24,582 nt of DNA from CAZJNX01 sp964547415 (GTDB taxonomy: Bacteria; Pseudomonadota; Alphaproteobacteria; Rhizobiales; Amorphaceae). A program made the translations under genes and the position numbers. Every line of letters starts with the position of its first letter. Within the stretch, counting starts at the first letter, position 1. This document shows positions 1 through 7,817 of this stretch, in pieces. The stretch spans positions 1 to 24,582 of the forward strand of contig CAZJNX010000048.1 in NCBI GenBank assembly GCA_964547415.1, written 5' to 3'. Below the pieces are notes generated by a model. The model saw only the letters and a program-made list of their open reading frames with translations, was not told the DNA's origin and ran no database searches.

Positions 1-1
1 C

Positions 2-547
2 GGCATCACCTTCCTCGAGGGCTACCTGTTCGACCCGCCCGAGGCGAAGGAGGCCTTCCGCGCGGCCGCGGGCATCGCGCAGCGGGCGAACCGGACGGTG
101 GCGCTGTCGCTCTCGGACACCTTCTGCGTGGAGCGCAACCGGGCGGACTTCTTCGCGCTGTTCGAGGCGAACGCGGTGGACGTCCTGTTCGCCAACGAGC
201 ACGAGATGAAGTCGCTCTACCAGACGAGCGACCTTCCCTCGGCCGTGCAGGCGGTCCAGGGGGCGGTGCCGATGACGGTCGTCACCATGGGCGCGGAGGG
301 CGCCCTCATCGTCACCCGCGACGGGATCGAGCAGGTGAAGGCCCAGCCCGTGGAGGAGGTGGTCGACCTTACCGGCGCGGGGGACCTGTTCGCCGGCGGC
401 TTCCTGTTCGGCCTCGCCCGCGGGCGGCCCCTGCAGGAGTGCGCCCAGATCGGCGCGATCGCGGCGGCGGAGGTGATCGCCCACATCGGCGCCCGGCCCC
501 AGCACGACCTCAAGGACCTCGTCCGCCAGGAAGGCATCGCACTCTGA
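2..547 (+). CDS. PfkB-family carbohydrate kinase, probably adenosine kinase (5' end outside window)
   Basis: The reading frame is open from the first bases of the window to a TGA at 545-547, leaving 181 C-terminal residues; the start lies upstream. It is the C-terminal half of a ribokinase/PfkB-fold kinase, which phosphorylates a sugar or nucleoside with ATP in the cytoplasm. The family signature DLTGAGDLFAGG is present; the Asp of GAGD (codon 383-385) is the catalytic base in this family. The early text GYLFDPP and the segment NEHEMKSLY resemble alphaproteobacterial proteins annotated as adenosine kinase, which would make AMP in purine salvage. The substrate-binding N-terminal half is not visible, so another PfkB substrate such as fructose or ribose cannot be excluded. 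It converges on recR, with only 28 bases between the stop codons. Confidence 0.85.
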   Translation, partial: GITFLEGYLFDPPEAKEAFRAAAGIAQRANRTVALSLSDTFCVERNRADFFALFEANAVDVLFANEHEMKSLYQTSDLPSAVQAVQGAVPMTVVTMGAEGALIVTRDGIEQVKAQPVEEVVDLTGAGDLFAGGFLFGLARGRPLQECAQIGAIAAAEVIAHIGARPQHDLKDLVRQEGIAL

Positions 548-575
548 CAGCGCGCCGCCGCCGCCGCGCCGGCCC

Positions 576-1178
576 TCAGAACGGCCGGCGCTGGCGGATG
601 GCCGCCGACAGGGTGCCCTCGTCCAGGTAGTCGAGCTCGCCGCCCACCGGGACGCCGGAGGCGAGGCGCGTCACCGTCACGTCGAGGCGGGACAATTCGT
701 CCATGATGAAATGGGCGGTGGTCTGGCCGTCGACCGTCGCGTTGAGGGCGAGGATGACCTCTCGCGTGCCCGGCTCGGCCGCGCGGCGCAGGAGGGCGGC
801 GATCGACAGGTCCTCCGGGCCGATCCCGTCGAGGGCGGACAGGCACCCGCCGAGGACGTGGTAGAGCGGGCTCATGGCGCCCGAGCGCTCGAGCGCCCAA
901 AGGTCCCCGACCCCCTCCACCACGACGATGAGGCTTCGGTCCCGCCGCGGGTCGGCGCAGACCGCGCAGGGGTCGGCGGTGTCCACGTTGCCGCAGGTGG
1001 AGCAGGTGACCACCTTCGCGTCCACCTCCGCGAGGGCGGCGGCGAGGGGCGACAACAGGCTCTCGCGCTTCTTCACGAGATGAAGCGCGACGCGCCGCGC
1101 CGAGCGGGGCCCGAGCCCTGGCAGGCGGGCGAGGAGCTGGACGAGCCGCTCGATCTCGGGCCCGGCTGTGACGGTCAT
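576..1178 (-). CDS. recR: Recombination mediator protein RecR
   Basis: This 200-residue protein has the normal length and architecture of RecR, which works with RecF/RecO to load RecA on gapped DNA. Visible in order are the N-terminal helix-hairpin-helix region (about residues 16-35, LARLPGLGPRSARRVALHLV), the four-cysteine zinc finger (C59, C62, C71, C74, spaced CxxC-x8-CxxC), and a Toprim domain from about residue 81 (SLIVVVEGVGDLWALE) to about 175. The C-terminus with VPVGGELDYLDEGTLSAAI is typical. It is the last gene of a minus-strand series dnaX-ebfC-recR, an order widespread in bacteria; 194 bases separate it from ebfC, so it may have its own promoter. ATG start at 1178; no anomalies seen. 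Confidence 0.97.
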   Translation of the reverse strand: MTVTAGPEIERLVQLLARLPGLGPRSARRVALHLVKKRESLLSPLAAALAEVDAKVVTCSTCGNVDTADPCAVCADPRRDRSLIVVVEGVGDLWALERSGAMSPLYHVLGGCLSALDGIGPEDLSIAALLRRAAEPGTREVILALNATVDGQTTAHFIMDELSRLDVTVTRLASGVPVGGELDYLDEGTLSAAIRQRRPF

Positions 1179-1372
1179 CGACGTGTCTCACCCAAGGCGG
1201 ACGGCGGCCTTCCGGCGTCCGTCCCGCCGCGGCGGCAGGATGGCGGCGCCGGCCCGGGCAGGGGCCGGCGCCCGGCGAAGAAGACGGCGGGCGCGGGGCG
1301 CAGAAGGGGACGCGGTCGTCCGCCCGCGCGCGCCACCCGCGCCCCGGGAAGGCGCCCCCGGGGGCGGCGGCG

Positions 1373-1696
1373 TCAGCCGAAGGGAAGCTTCATGCCCGGC
1401 GGCAGGCCGAGCTCGCCCATCATCTCCTGAGTCTTCTCGGAGACCTTCTCCTCGACCTTGCCCTTGGCGTCCGCGATGGCGGCGATCAGGAGGTCCTCGA
1501 GGATCTCCTTCTCGTCGGGCTTGACGAGGCTCGGGTCGATCTCGATCGCCGTCACGGTCATCTGGCCGTTGATCCGCACCTTGACGAGCCCGGCACCAGC
1601 GGCGCCTTCCGCCTCGATGGACGCGATCTCGCCCTGGAGCTCCCCCATGCGGGTCTGGAGCTCCTTGGCCTGCTTCATCATCTTCATAAAGTCCAT
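1373..1696 (-). CDS. ebfC: YbaB/EbfC-family nucleoid-associated protein
   Basis: The 107-residue product matches the small YbaB/EbfC family, dimeric DNA-binding proteins that coat the nucleoid. The N-terminus MDFMKMMKQAKELQ is the characteristic methionine- and lysine-rich helix, followed by the strand region with VKVRINGQMTVTAIEIDPSL. The C-terminal tail MGELGLPPGMKLPFG is also typical. Its ATG overlaps the TGA of dnaX by one base (TGATG at 1694-1698), which indicates translational coupling with the clamp-loader gene and expression in the same transcript. Whether this alphaproteobacterial member has the DNA specificity of Borrelia EbfC is unknown; it is named by family only. Confidence 0.95.
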   Translation of the reverse strand: MDFMKMMKQAKELQTRMGELQGEIASIEAEGAAGAGLVKVRINGQMTVTAIEIDPSLVKPDEKEILEDLLIAAIADAKGKVEEKVSEKTQEMMGELGLPPGMKLPFG

Positions 1697-3573
1697 CAGC
1701 GCGCTCCTTCGTCCGCGTCCTTCGTTGCGGAAGGCCCGGCTCCGGGGCCGGCCGCCCCGTATCCATCGCCGTCCTCGTCCCCGTCAATCTCGCCGGCCGC
1801 GTCCGGATCCTCGATGCCGCCCTCGAGGAAGGCCTCCGGGGCGTTGACGCGCACGTCGACCACCTTCGCGGACGGGAAGCGGTCGAGGAAGGCGCGCACC
1901 AGCGGGTGTTCCTCGATGCCCTCGGCGGCGGCCGCCTTCGCCTCGGCGGCGATCTCCGAGAGGGTCCGCCCGCCCGGCGCGTTGACCACCGTGACGATCC
2001 AGCGCCGGCCCGTCCATTCCGACAGGCGCGCGCCCATGTCGCCCGCGATGCCGGGGGGCGCGCCGTCGGCGAGCGCGATCTCGATGCGGCCGGGTTCGAA
2101 CAGCACCGGCCGCACGAAGCGCTCGATCTCCACCTTCAGCTTCACCGCCCGCTTCTCGCTCGCGAGCGCGGCCACCTCGGCGATCGTCCGCGGCAGGCGG
2201 GCGGCCTGGGCCGGCGGGGCGGCCGGGGCGGCCGGCGCTGGCGCCTCCGCGACGGCGCCGCCCCCCCGCGCTGCCCGCGCCGGCGGCGCGCCCCCGCGGG
2301 CGGTGGGGCCGCCGCTCCCGCCGGTCTCACCGAGGGCGCCGGTGCCCGCGGGCGGATCCTGCCCGGAGGACAGGCGCGACAGGGCGTCCTCGGGCGTCGG
2401 CAGCGTCGACAGGTGGCACAGGCGGACGAGGGCCATCTCGGCGGCGGCGAGCGGTGCGGGCGCGCGCTCCACCTCCTCGATCGCCTTCAGGAGGCCCTGC
2501 CACAGGCGGGAGAGGGCCGACACGGAGAGCGCCTCGGCGTGGGTGCGGCCCCGCGCGACTTCCTCTTCCGTGGCAGTGGCGTCGGCCGCCTCGCCCGGCA
2601 CGATCTTGAGCCGCGTGACGAGGTGGACGAAGGCGGCGAGGTCCGAGACGACGACGGCGGGTTCGGCGCCGACCGCATGGCTCTCCGCCATGGCCGCGAG
2701 GGCGCCCGCCGCGTTTCCGGCGACCACCGTCTCGAACAGGTCGATGACGCGGCCGCGGTCGGCAAGGCCAAGCATCCCCTTCACGTCCGCGGCCGTGACC
2801 GCGCCCGCCCCGTGGGCGATCGCCTGGTCGAGGAGGGACAGGGAATCGCGCACCGACCCCTCGGCCGCGCGGGCGATGAGGGCGAGGGCCTCGGGCTCGG
2901 CCGTCACGCCCTCCCGGTCCGCGATGGAGGAAAGGTGCGCGACCACGAGGTCGGCGGGGACGCGCCGCAGGTCGAAGCGCTGGCAGCGGGAGAGCACCGT
3001 CACCGGCACCTTGCGGATCTCGGTGGTGGCGAAGACGAACTTCACATGGCTCGGCGGCTCCTCGAGCGTCTTCAGGAGGCCGTTGAAGGCCGCCGTGGAC
3101 AGCATGTGGACCTCGTCGATGATGTAGACCTTGTAGCGGGCCGACACCGGGCGGTAGCGCGCCGCGTCCGTGATCTCGCGGATGTCGTTGATGCCGGTGT
3201 GGGAGGCGGCGTCCATCTCGATGACGTCGACGTGCCGGCCCTCCATGATGGCGCGGCAGTGGACGCCCTCGGCCGACAGGTCCACCGTGGGCGCGCCGGC
3301 CCCGTCCTCCGTCTCGAAGTTGAGGGCGCGGGCGAGGATGCGGGCGGTGGTGGTCTTCCCGACGCCGCGCACGCCCGTCAGCATCCACGCCTGGGGGATG
3401 CGGCCCGCCGCGAAGGCGTTGGCGAGGGTGCGGACCATCGGCTCCTGGCCGATGAGATCGTCGAAGGTGGCGGGGCGGTACTTGCGGGCGAGGACGCGGT
3501 AGGGCTCTGCCGCGGGGGCCGCGCCGGCGTGCGCGCTCGCAGCCTGTCCGTCCGGGATGAGCGGGTCGTCCAT
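1696..3573 (-). CDS. dnaX: DNA polymerase III subunit gamma/tau
   Basis: This is the 625-residue clamp-loader ATPase that opens the beta clamp and links the replicase. The frame is open further upstream, but that stretch would run through the 4.5S RNA gene, so I place the start at the ATG 3571-3573 (MDDPLIPDG), about 24 residues before the conserved YRVLARKYRPATFDDLIGQ. The AAA+ core shows Walker A GVRGVGKT (67-74), Walker B with DEVH (153-156) and the SRC motif (195-197) carrying the arginine finger. The zinc-knuckle region keeps only one cysteine (C106) instead of four. An Ala/Pro/Gly-rich hinge at about 400-465 leads to a tau-like C-terminal domain. I saw no obvious slippery run for a gamma frameshift product. 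Confidence 0.95.
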   Translation of the reverse strand: MDDPLIPDGQAASAHAGAAPAAEPYRVLARKYRPATFDDLIGQEPMVRTLANAFAAGRIPQAWMLTGVRGVGKTTTARILARALNFETEDGAGAPTVDLSAEGVHCRAIMEGRHVDVIEMDAASHTGINDIREITDAARYRPVSARYKVYIIDEVHMLSTAAFNGLLKTLEEPPSHVKFVFATTEIRKVPVTVLSRCQRFDLRRVPADLVVAHLSSIADREGVTAEPEALALIARAAEGSVRDSLSLLDQAIAHGAGAVTAADVKGMLGLADRGRVIDLFETVVAGNAAGALAAMAESHAVGAEPAVVVSDLAAFVHLVTRLKIVPGEAADATATEEEVARGRTHAEALSVSALSRLWQGLLKAIEEVERAPAPLAAAEMALVRLCHLSTLPTPEDALSRLSSGQDPPAGTGALGETGGSGGPTARGGAPPARAARGGGAVAEAPAPAAPAAPPAQAARLPRTIAEVAALASEKRAVKLKVEIERFVRPVLFEPGRIEIALADGAPPGIAGDMGARLSEWTGRRWIVTVVNAPGGRTLSEIAAEAKAAAAEGIEEHPLVRAFLDRFPSAKVVDVRVNAPEAFLEGGIEDPDAAGEIDGDEDGDGYGAAGPGAGPSATKDADEGAR

Positions 3574-3681
3574 CGCCTCGCCTTCGCCTGCCGCGGCGGG
3601 TGCCCCTGCCGGTGCGCCGCGCGTTGCGACCGCCGCCGGGCGGGCGCCGCGGAAGGGCAGGGCGCGCGGAGAGGGGAGGGG

Positions 3682-3781
3682 GTGGGAGGCTGGCACGATG
3701 ACCCGCACCGAGCTCGTTAGGGCTGCTTCCTTCCGGACCTGACCCGGTTGGCGAGTGGAACGTCCACCACCAACCTCCCAC
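3682..3781 (-). ncRNA. ffs: Signal recognition particle RNA (4.5S, small bacterial type)
   Basis: Read on the minus strand, the region contains the nearly invariant SRP RNA domain IV core, GTCAGGTCCGGAAGGAAGCA, at about 3723-3749, carrying the Ffh-binding symmetric loop and the GGAA tetraloop. The predicted ends GTGGGAGGTTGG and CCAGCCTCCCAC pair over 12 bp (one G-T wobble), which sets the limits at 3781 and 3682 and gives a 100-nt RNA, the usual size of the Gram-negative form. Its position immediately upstream of dnaX is common in alphaproteobacteria. It forms the SRP with Ffh to target membrane proteins. The exact mature ends are inferred from the closing stem. Confidence 0.95.
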
Positions 3782-3785
3782 ACCC

Positions 3786-3814
3786 AATATCGGCGTTCGC
3801 CGGCCTGAAGGCAA
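3786..3814 (-). promoter_or_regulatory. Predicted sigma-70 promoter of the 4.5S RNA gene
   Basis: On the minus strand TTGCCT (3809-3814) is followed after exactly 17 bases by GATATT (3786-3791). The predicted 5' end of the SRP RNA at 3781 lies 5 bases further on, where transcription would be expected to start. The agreement between promoter spacing and RNA end, found independently from the closing stem, supports both calls. It may also feed dnaX, since I saw no U-tract terminator between the RNA and dnaX. Confidence 0.65.
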
Positions 3815-4035
3815 GGGTGGCTCCGGCTCCCCCGGGACGGCGAGGCGGCGTGCCGCGACGGCGGCGCATGGCGCGCCCCCGCCCGCTCCATTCTCCGCGC
3901 GGGTCGCGCGCGGCCGGTGCGGGAGCCCGCGGGTCGCACGGGGCGCGGGAGCGGCCCGCGTCGTGCCGGCGCAGGCCGCCGAACCGCGTTCGACGCGGCG
4001 CCCGGGCGGCCCCGGTGCCCGCCCGGGCGGTGGGG

Positions 4036-4539
4036 TCAGTGGGGCGCCTTGGCGTCCTCGTTGACCTCCTTCTCGGCGATCTCGGTCATGTGCCTGTCGC
4101 CGCCGCGGGTGTTCTCGAGGCAATCCTCGAGCTTTCGCGCGTCGTCCTTCAGGCCGAGGCGCCGGGCGAAGGCGAGGACGGAGCCGTAGCCGGCGATCCC
4201 GTAGTGGGTCATCCGCTGGTACTGGGTGATGATCATGGCATCGCGCACGTCCTTGTCGGCGAAGGCCTGGTCGAGGGCGTGGGTCTGGGCCTCGGCCACG
4301 AGCCCCTGCATTCCCTTGCAGTGCTCGCCCGCCGGATCCGCCCCGTGGGCCTTCACGATCGAATCGACCATGTCGATGCCCCGCTCGATCCCCTTCACGC
4401 CGGCCTGGAGCGCCTCCTTGAGGTCCGGGTGATGGGCCGCGTCGGCGAGCTTCTTCGTCGCCTCCAGCGACTGGACGTTGGCGCTGTGCAGATCCTGCAG
4501 CTGGTCGATGTAGAGGTCGGTGAGGGAGTTGATGGGCAT
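4036..4539 (-). CDS. DUF892 (YciF-type) ferritin-like protein
   Basis: The 167-residue product matches the DUF892/YciE-YciF family, four-helix ferritin-like proteins usually induced by general stress; their biochemical role is not settled. Typical text includes INSLTDLYIDQLQDLHSAN at the start, a helix with HPDLKEALQAG, and RMTHYGIAGYGSVLAFARRLG, holding Glu and His residues that could bind metal. I chose the ATG at 4537-4539 over an in-frame ATG 20 codons upstream because GGAGGGGACA lies directly before it and homologous proteins begin here. It is a single-gene unit, divergent from nudC, with a GGAAC-containing motif upstream (see promoter entry). Function is inferred from the family only. 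Confidence 0.9.
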   Translation of the reverse strand: MPINSLTDLYIDQLQDLHSANVQSLEATKKLADAAHHPDLKEALQAGVKGIERGIDMVDSIVKAHGADPAGEHCKGMQGLVAEAQTHALDQAFADKDVRDAMIITQYQRMTHYGIAGYGSVLAFARRLGLKDDARKLEDCLENTRGGDRHMTEIAEKEVNEDAKAPH

Positions 4540-4568
4540 TGTCCCCTCCATGGCGTGGGTCTGGCCGG

Positions 4569-4595
4569 AAAGCCGGAGGCCGTGGGATAAGTTCC
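4569..4595 (-). promoter_or_regulatory. Possible EcfG-type general stress promoter
   Basis: On the minus strand GGAAC (4591-4595) is followed after 18 bases by CTTT (4569-4572). The alphaproteobacterial general stress sigma factor EcfG is known to use GGAAC with a CGTT-like -10 box at 16-17 bases. The -35 element is exact, but the -10 has one mismatch and the spacing is one base long. It sits about 30 bases before the start codon of a DUF892 gene, a family often under general stress control. Confidence 0.35.
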
Positions 4596-4673
4596 CCATC
4601 GGACGCCCGGTCGCGGCCGCCGCGGCCCGCGCGGCTTGATTATCGCGGGCGGGCGGCGCAGGGTCGCGCCGCC

Positions 4674-5636
4674 ATGACCGACCGCGCCTCTCCCCTGACT
4701 TTCCCCGCCACCGAACCGTCCGCCGCCACCGGGTTCGCGGGCGGGCGGCTCGACCGCCTGTCGGAGCGGCGGGGCGAGGCGGCCATGATCGCGCGGCTGC
4801 GGGCGGACGGGGGCGCCCGCCACATCCTGTTCCTCGAGGACCGGGCGGTCCTGCGGCGCGACGGCGCGGGGCGGGTGCACGCCCTGTGGCCCGGCGAGGT
4901 GGCGCGCGCCCTCGGCGCCCGGGCGGACGGCCATGTCCTCCTCGGCGTCGACGGGGCGGGGCCGGTGTTCGCCGGCGCGCTTCGCGAGGCGGTGGACGGG
5001 GCGGAGGCGCCCGGCGGCGGCACCGTGTTCGTGACGGACCTGCGCTCCCTCGCCCAGTCCGGCGCGCTCGCCCCCGACATCGCGGGGGCGGTCGCCCAGG
5101 GGCGCAGCCTCGTCGGCTGGCACGCCACCCACGGCTTCTGCGCCCGCTGCGGCACGGCGACGGTGCCGGCCGAGGGCGGCTACCGGCGGGACTGCCCGTC
5201 CTGCGGGGCCCATCACTTCCCGCGCACGGACCCGGTCGTCATCATGCTCGCCGTGGACGGGGAGCGCGGGCTTCTGGGCCGCCAGCACCGCTTCCAGCCG
5301 GGTATGTACTCCTGCCTCGCCGGCTTCGTGGAGCCCGGGGAGACGCTGGAGAACGCCGTGCGCCGAGAGGTGGGGGAGGAGGCGGGCATCCGCGTCGGAC
5401 GGGTCCTCTACCACGCGAGCCAGCCCTGGCCGTTCCCGTCCTCCCTGATGATCGGCTGCTTCGCCGAGGCGTTGTCCCGCAAGATCACGCGTCAGGAGGA
5501 CGAGCTCGAGGATGCCCGCTTCTTCGGCCGGGAGGAGATGGAGCTGATGCTGGCGCGGCGCCACCCGGACGGGCTGTTCGTGCCGCCGCCGATGGCGATC
5601 GCCCACCACCTGATCCGCGCCTTCGTCGAGGGCTGA
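4674..5636 (+). CDS. nudC: NAD(+)/NADH diphosphatase NudC (Nudix hydrolase)
   Basis: The 320-residue protein has the complete NudC layout. This family cleaves NADH or NAD+ to NMN(H) and AMP and, in E. coli, removes NAD caps from RNA 5' ends. An N-terminal NUDIX-like domain (about 1-145) is followed by a four-cysteine zinc ribbon (C156, C159, C174, C177), the Nudix box GFVEPGETLENAVRREVGEE from residue 217 with catalytic Glu residues in REVGEE (231-236), and the NADH-pyrophosphatase signature SQPWPFPSS (249-257). The ATG at 4674 was chosen because the protein then starts like its relatives (MTDRASPLTF); upstream in-frame codons are low-quality Arg/Gly-rich text. It is a single gene, divergent from the DUF892 gene and convergent with rlmN. 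Confidence 0.95.
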   Translation: MTDRASPLTFPATEPSAATGFAGGRLDRLSERRGEAAMIARLRADGGARHILFLEDRAVLRRDGAGRVHALWPGEVARALGARADGHVLLGVDGAGPVFAGALREAVDGAEAPGGGTVFVTDLRSLAQSGALAPDIAGAVAQGRSLVGWHATHGFCARCGTATVPAEGGYRRDCPSCGAHHFPRTDPVVIMLAVDGERGLLGRQHRFQPGMYSCLAGFVEPGETLENAVRREVGEEAGIRVGRVLYHASQPWPFPSSLMIGCFAEALSRKITRQEDELEDARFFGREEMELMLARRHPDGLFVPPPMAIAHHLIRAFVEG

Positions 5637-5655
5637 CCGCCCCGACCCTCGAGGC

Positions 5656-5700
5656 CCGATGCGCTTTTCCGGACTGCGCTCTTCCCCGGTGCGCTCTTTC
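5656..5700. repeat. 15-bp imperfect tandem repeat, three copies
   Basis: Just after nudC, three consecutive 15-base units share the core TGCGCT followed by TTTCC or CTTCC-like ends: 5656-5670, 5671-5685 and 5686-5700. They lie in the convergent gap between nudC and rlmN, outside any supported gene. The role is unknown; replication slippage is the simplest origin. Confidence 0.6.
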
Positions 5701-5798
5701 GCGGCCTGCCGCGCGTGCCGAAACCATCGTGGTGCCGGGACGACCCCGCCGCCGTCCGGGCGGAGCCGGGCCCGCGCGTACCGCGAAGGGCCACCCGC

Positions 5799-6971
5799 TC
5801 AGGCGGTGGCGGCCGCGGCCCGGGCGCTCGCCCGGATCTTCTCGGAGGCGGACTTCAGCTGGCCGCAGGCGGCGAGGATGTCCTGCCCGCGGGGCGTCCT
5901 CACCGGCGAGGCGTAACCCGCCCGGTTCACGATCTCCGCGAACGTCTCGATCGTCTCCCAGTCCGAGCATTCGTAGCGGGTGCCCGGCCAGGGGTTGAAC
6001 GGGATCAGGTTGATCTTGGCCGGGATGCCCTTCAGGAGGCGGACGAGGTCGCGCGCCGCCGCCGGGCTGTCGTTGACGCCCTTCAGCATGGCGTACTCGA
6101 AGGTGATCCGCCGCGCGTTGGACAGGCCCGGATAGGCCCGCAGCGCGTCCATCAGGACGGCGATCGGGTATTTCCGGTTGAGGGGGACGAGCACGTTGCG
6201 CGTCTCGTCGTCCACCGCGTGGAGGGAGACCGCGAGCATCACCCCCATCTCGCGCCCGACCCGCTCGATCATGGGGACCACGCCCGCCGTCGACAGGGTG
6301 ATGCGCCGCTTCGACAGGGCGAGTCCCTCCCCGTCCGAGGCGACGGCCATCGCCGCCTTCACGTTGTCGAAGTTGTAGAGCGGCTCGCCCATCCCCATGA
6401 GCACGATGTTGGAGACCATGCGGCCCCGCTCGGGCATCGCCCCGTCCTGCGGGCGCTCGGCGTCGGGGCCCGCGAAGTCGCCGAGGCGGCGGCGGGCGAT
6501 CAAAACCTGCTCCACGATCTCGCCGGCGGTCAGGTTGCGCACCAGGCGTTGGGTGCCGGTGTGGCAGAAGGAGCAGTTCAGCGTGCAGCCCACCTGGCTC
6601 GACACGCACAGCGTCCCCCGCCCTTCCTCGGGGATGTAGACGGTCTCGATCTCCACCGGCCGGCCAGCGCCGCGGTCCGGGAAGCGGATCAGCCACTTGC
6701 GCGTGCCGTCGCGGGAGACCTGCTCGTCGGCGATCTCGCCGCTGCCGATGACGGCGTGGGTGGACAGGCTCTCGCGCAGGGCGCGGGAGACGTTCGTCAT
6801 GTCCTCGAAGCGGGCGGCGCCGCGCACGTACATCCAGTGCCACAGCTGGCGCACCCGCATCGGCACCTGCCGTTCGGGCACGTCCGCCGCGGAAAGGACC
6901 GCGCCGAGCCCGTCCCGGTCGAGGCCGGCGAGGTCCGTCCGCCCGGCGGCGGCAACGTCCGTCATGTCCAT
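5799..6971 (-). CDS. rlmN: 23S rRNA (adenine2503-C2)/tRNA (adenine37-C2)-methyltransferase RlmN
   Basis: The 390-residue protein is a radical-SAM methyltransferase that adds a C2 methyl to A2503 of 23S rRNA and, in E. coli, A37 of some tRNAs. The iron-sulfur ligands are in CTLNCSFC (C129, C133, C136; CxxxCxxC spacing), preceded by the typical N-terminal domain ending in RQLWHWMYVRG. GMGEPLYNFDNV is the SAM-contacting GEP motif. The C-terminal cysteine in DILAACGQL (C369) corresponds to the methyl-carrying active-site Cys of the family. Translation could begin at the ATG at 6971 or two codons later. It stands alone on the minus strand; the stop codon lies inside a small inverted repeat (CCACCCGC/GCGGTGG). 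Confidence 0.97.
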   Translation of the reverse strand: MDMTDVAAAGRTDLAGLDRDGLGAVLSAADVPERQVPMRVRQLWHWMYVRGAARFEDMTNVSRALRESLSTHAVIGSGEIADEQVSRDGTRKWLIRFPDRGAGRPVEIETVYIPEEGRGTLCVSSQVGCTLNCSFCHTGTQRLVRNLTAGEIVEQVLIARRRLGDFAGPDAERPQDGAMPERGRMVSNIVLMGMGEPLYNFDNVKAAMAVASDGEGLALSKRRITLSTAGVVPMIERVGREMGVMLAVSLHAVDDETRNVLVPLNRKYPIAVLMDALRAYPGLSNARRITFEYAMLKGVNDSPAAARDLVRLLKGIPAKINLIPFNPWPGTRYECSDWETIETFAEIVNRAGYASPVRTPRGQDILAACGQLKSASEKIRASARAAAATA

Positions 6972-7005
6972 CGCCCGTCTCCTCGCCGGGCGGCCCGCCC
7001 GCGCG

Positions 7006-7533
7006 TCAGCTGCAGACCTGCCGCATCTGGTTGGTCCCCGCCGTCACGCCCGACAGCGAGAAGGTGTAGCGCACGTTGGTCCCCCGCGACGACTGGCCGG
7101 TGACCGTGAGCACGCGGCCAGCGCGCATCGCCGCGACGAGCCGGTCCTCGTCGGCCGCGTCGCGCACCCAGGCGCCGTTGCCGTCGATGAACATGGTGAA
7201 CTTCTGCCCGTCCACGTCGGCGATCACCTCCGAACCCTCCATGAACGTGTAGCCGACGAGGACCGAGGCCTCGTTGTCCACGTTGTTTGAGGGCCGCGCG
7301 CTCACGAAGAAGAACACGTCCCCGTGGTCGCGGTCGGACGGCTCGAGCCGCGTCGGCTTCGACAGGAGGAAGCAGACCTTGCCGGCCGATCCGTCATGGG
7401 TGAACAGCTCCCAGTCGCCGTGCTGCTGGACGAGCGTCGGCGAGCTCGCCTGGGCGAGCGCCTCCCCCGCCCCGACCGCGAGGAGGCAGCAAAGGGCGAT
7501 GACGCCGACGGCGCGCAGTCTCTCGAACTTCAT
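7006..7533 (-). CDS. Invasion-associated locus B (IalB) family exported protein
   Basis: The 175-residue protein begins with a Sec signal peptide: basic start MKFERLR, hydrophobic core, and a likely cleavage after ALA (25-27), so it should reach the periplasm. The mature part has the IalB layout: a short strand QQHGDWELFTHDG, then two cysteines far apart (C54 and C174, the penultimate residue), which probably form the conserved disulfide. IalB was named for a Bartonella protein linked to erythrocyte invasion, but the family is widespread in free-living alphaproteobacteria where its role is unknown, so the name does not imply virulence. It is divergent from the sigma-factor gene across a 284-base gap with a candidate promoter at 7611-7641. 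Confidence 0.9.
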   Translation of the reverse strand: MKFERLRAVGVIALCCLLAVGAGEALAQASSPTLVQQHGDWELFTHDGSAGKVCFLLSKPTRLEPSDRDHGDVFFFVSARPSNNVDNEASVLVGYTFMEGSEVIADVDGQKFTMFIDGNGAWVRDAADEDRLVAAMRAGRVLTVTGQSSRGTNVRYTFSLSGVTAGTNQMRQVCS

Positions 7534-7610
7534 GGATGAACGTCCCCGTCTCGTTCGCCGGCGGGAGCCCCTTGGCCGGCTCGGCGCCGCATCCCGCCCC
7601 TTTTCGTGGT

Positions 7611-7641
7611 GCTATGTCGAAGGCTCCGCCCCCCGGGTCAA
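7611..7641 (-). promoter_or_regulatory. Candidate sigma-70 promoter of the IalB-family gene
   Basis: On the minus strand TTGACC (7636-7641) is a good -35 box. Nineteen bases later comes CATAGC (7611-7616), or GACATA at 17 bases. The -10 is weak in either register. It would give a 5' leader of about 70 bases. Confidence 0.4.
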
Positions 7642-7817
7642 CCCCGGCTTCCCGGGCGGTCCGCGACCGCCGCACCGTCCGGCCGGCCGCCGCAATCATT
7701 TGCGTTCGCCGTGAATGTTGCGTTACGACTCGCGCGACGCAGTGCCCATGCCGGAGCGCGACGGACGACGCCGGCCGGCCGCTGAAGCGCTGCACCCGTC
7801 CAGCAGAACAAGCCAGC

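Noticed and set aside
1906..3720. A 604-codon plus-strand open frame opposite dnaX
   Set aside because: It runs antisense to the clamp-loader gene and through part of the 4.5S RNA gene; no protein features.
3574..3939. N-terminal extension of DnaX by 122 codons
   Set aside because: It would translate through the 4.5S RNA and its promoter, and its text is Arg/Gly/Pro-rich without family similarity.
5656..5700. Pentapeptide-like repeats encoded by the 15-bp units in either direction
   Set aside because: No start codon with a ribosome site and no continuing protein on either strand. The repeat lies after the nudC stop and outside rlmN.
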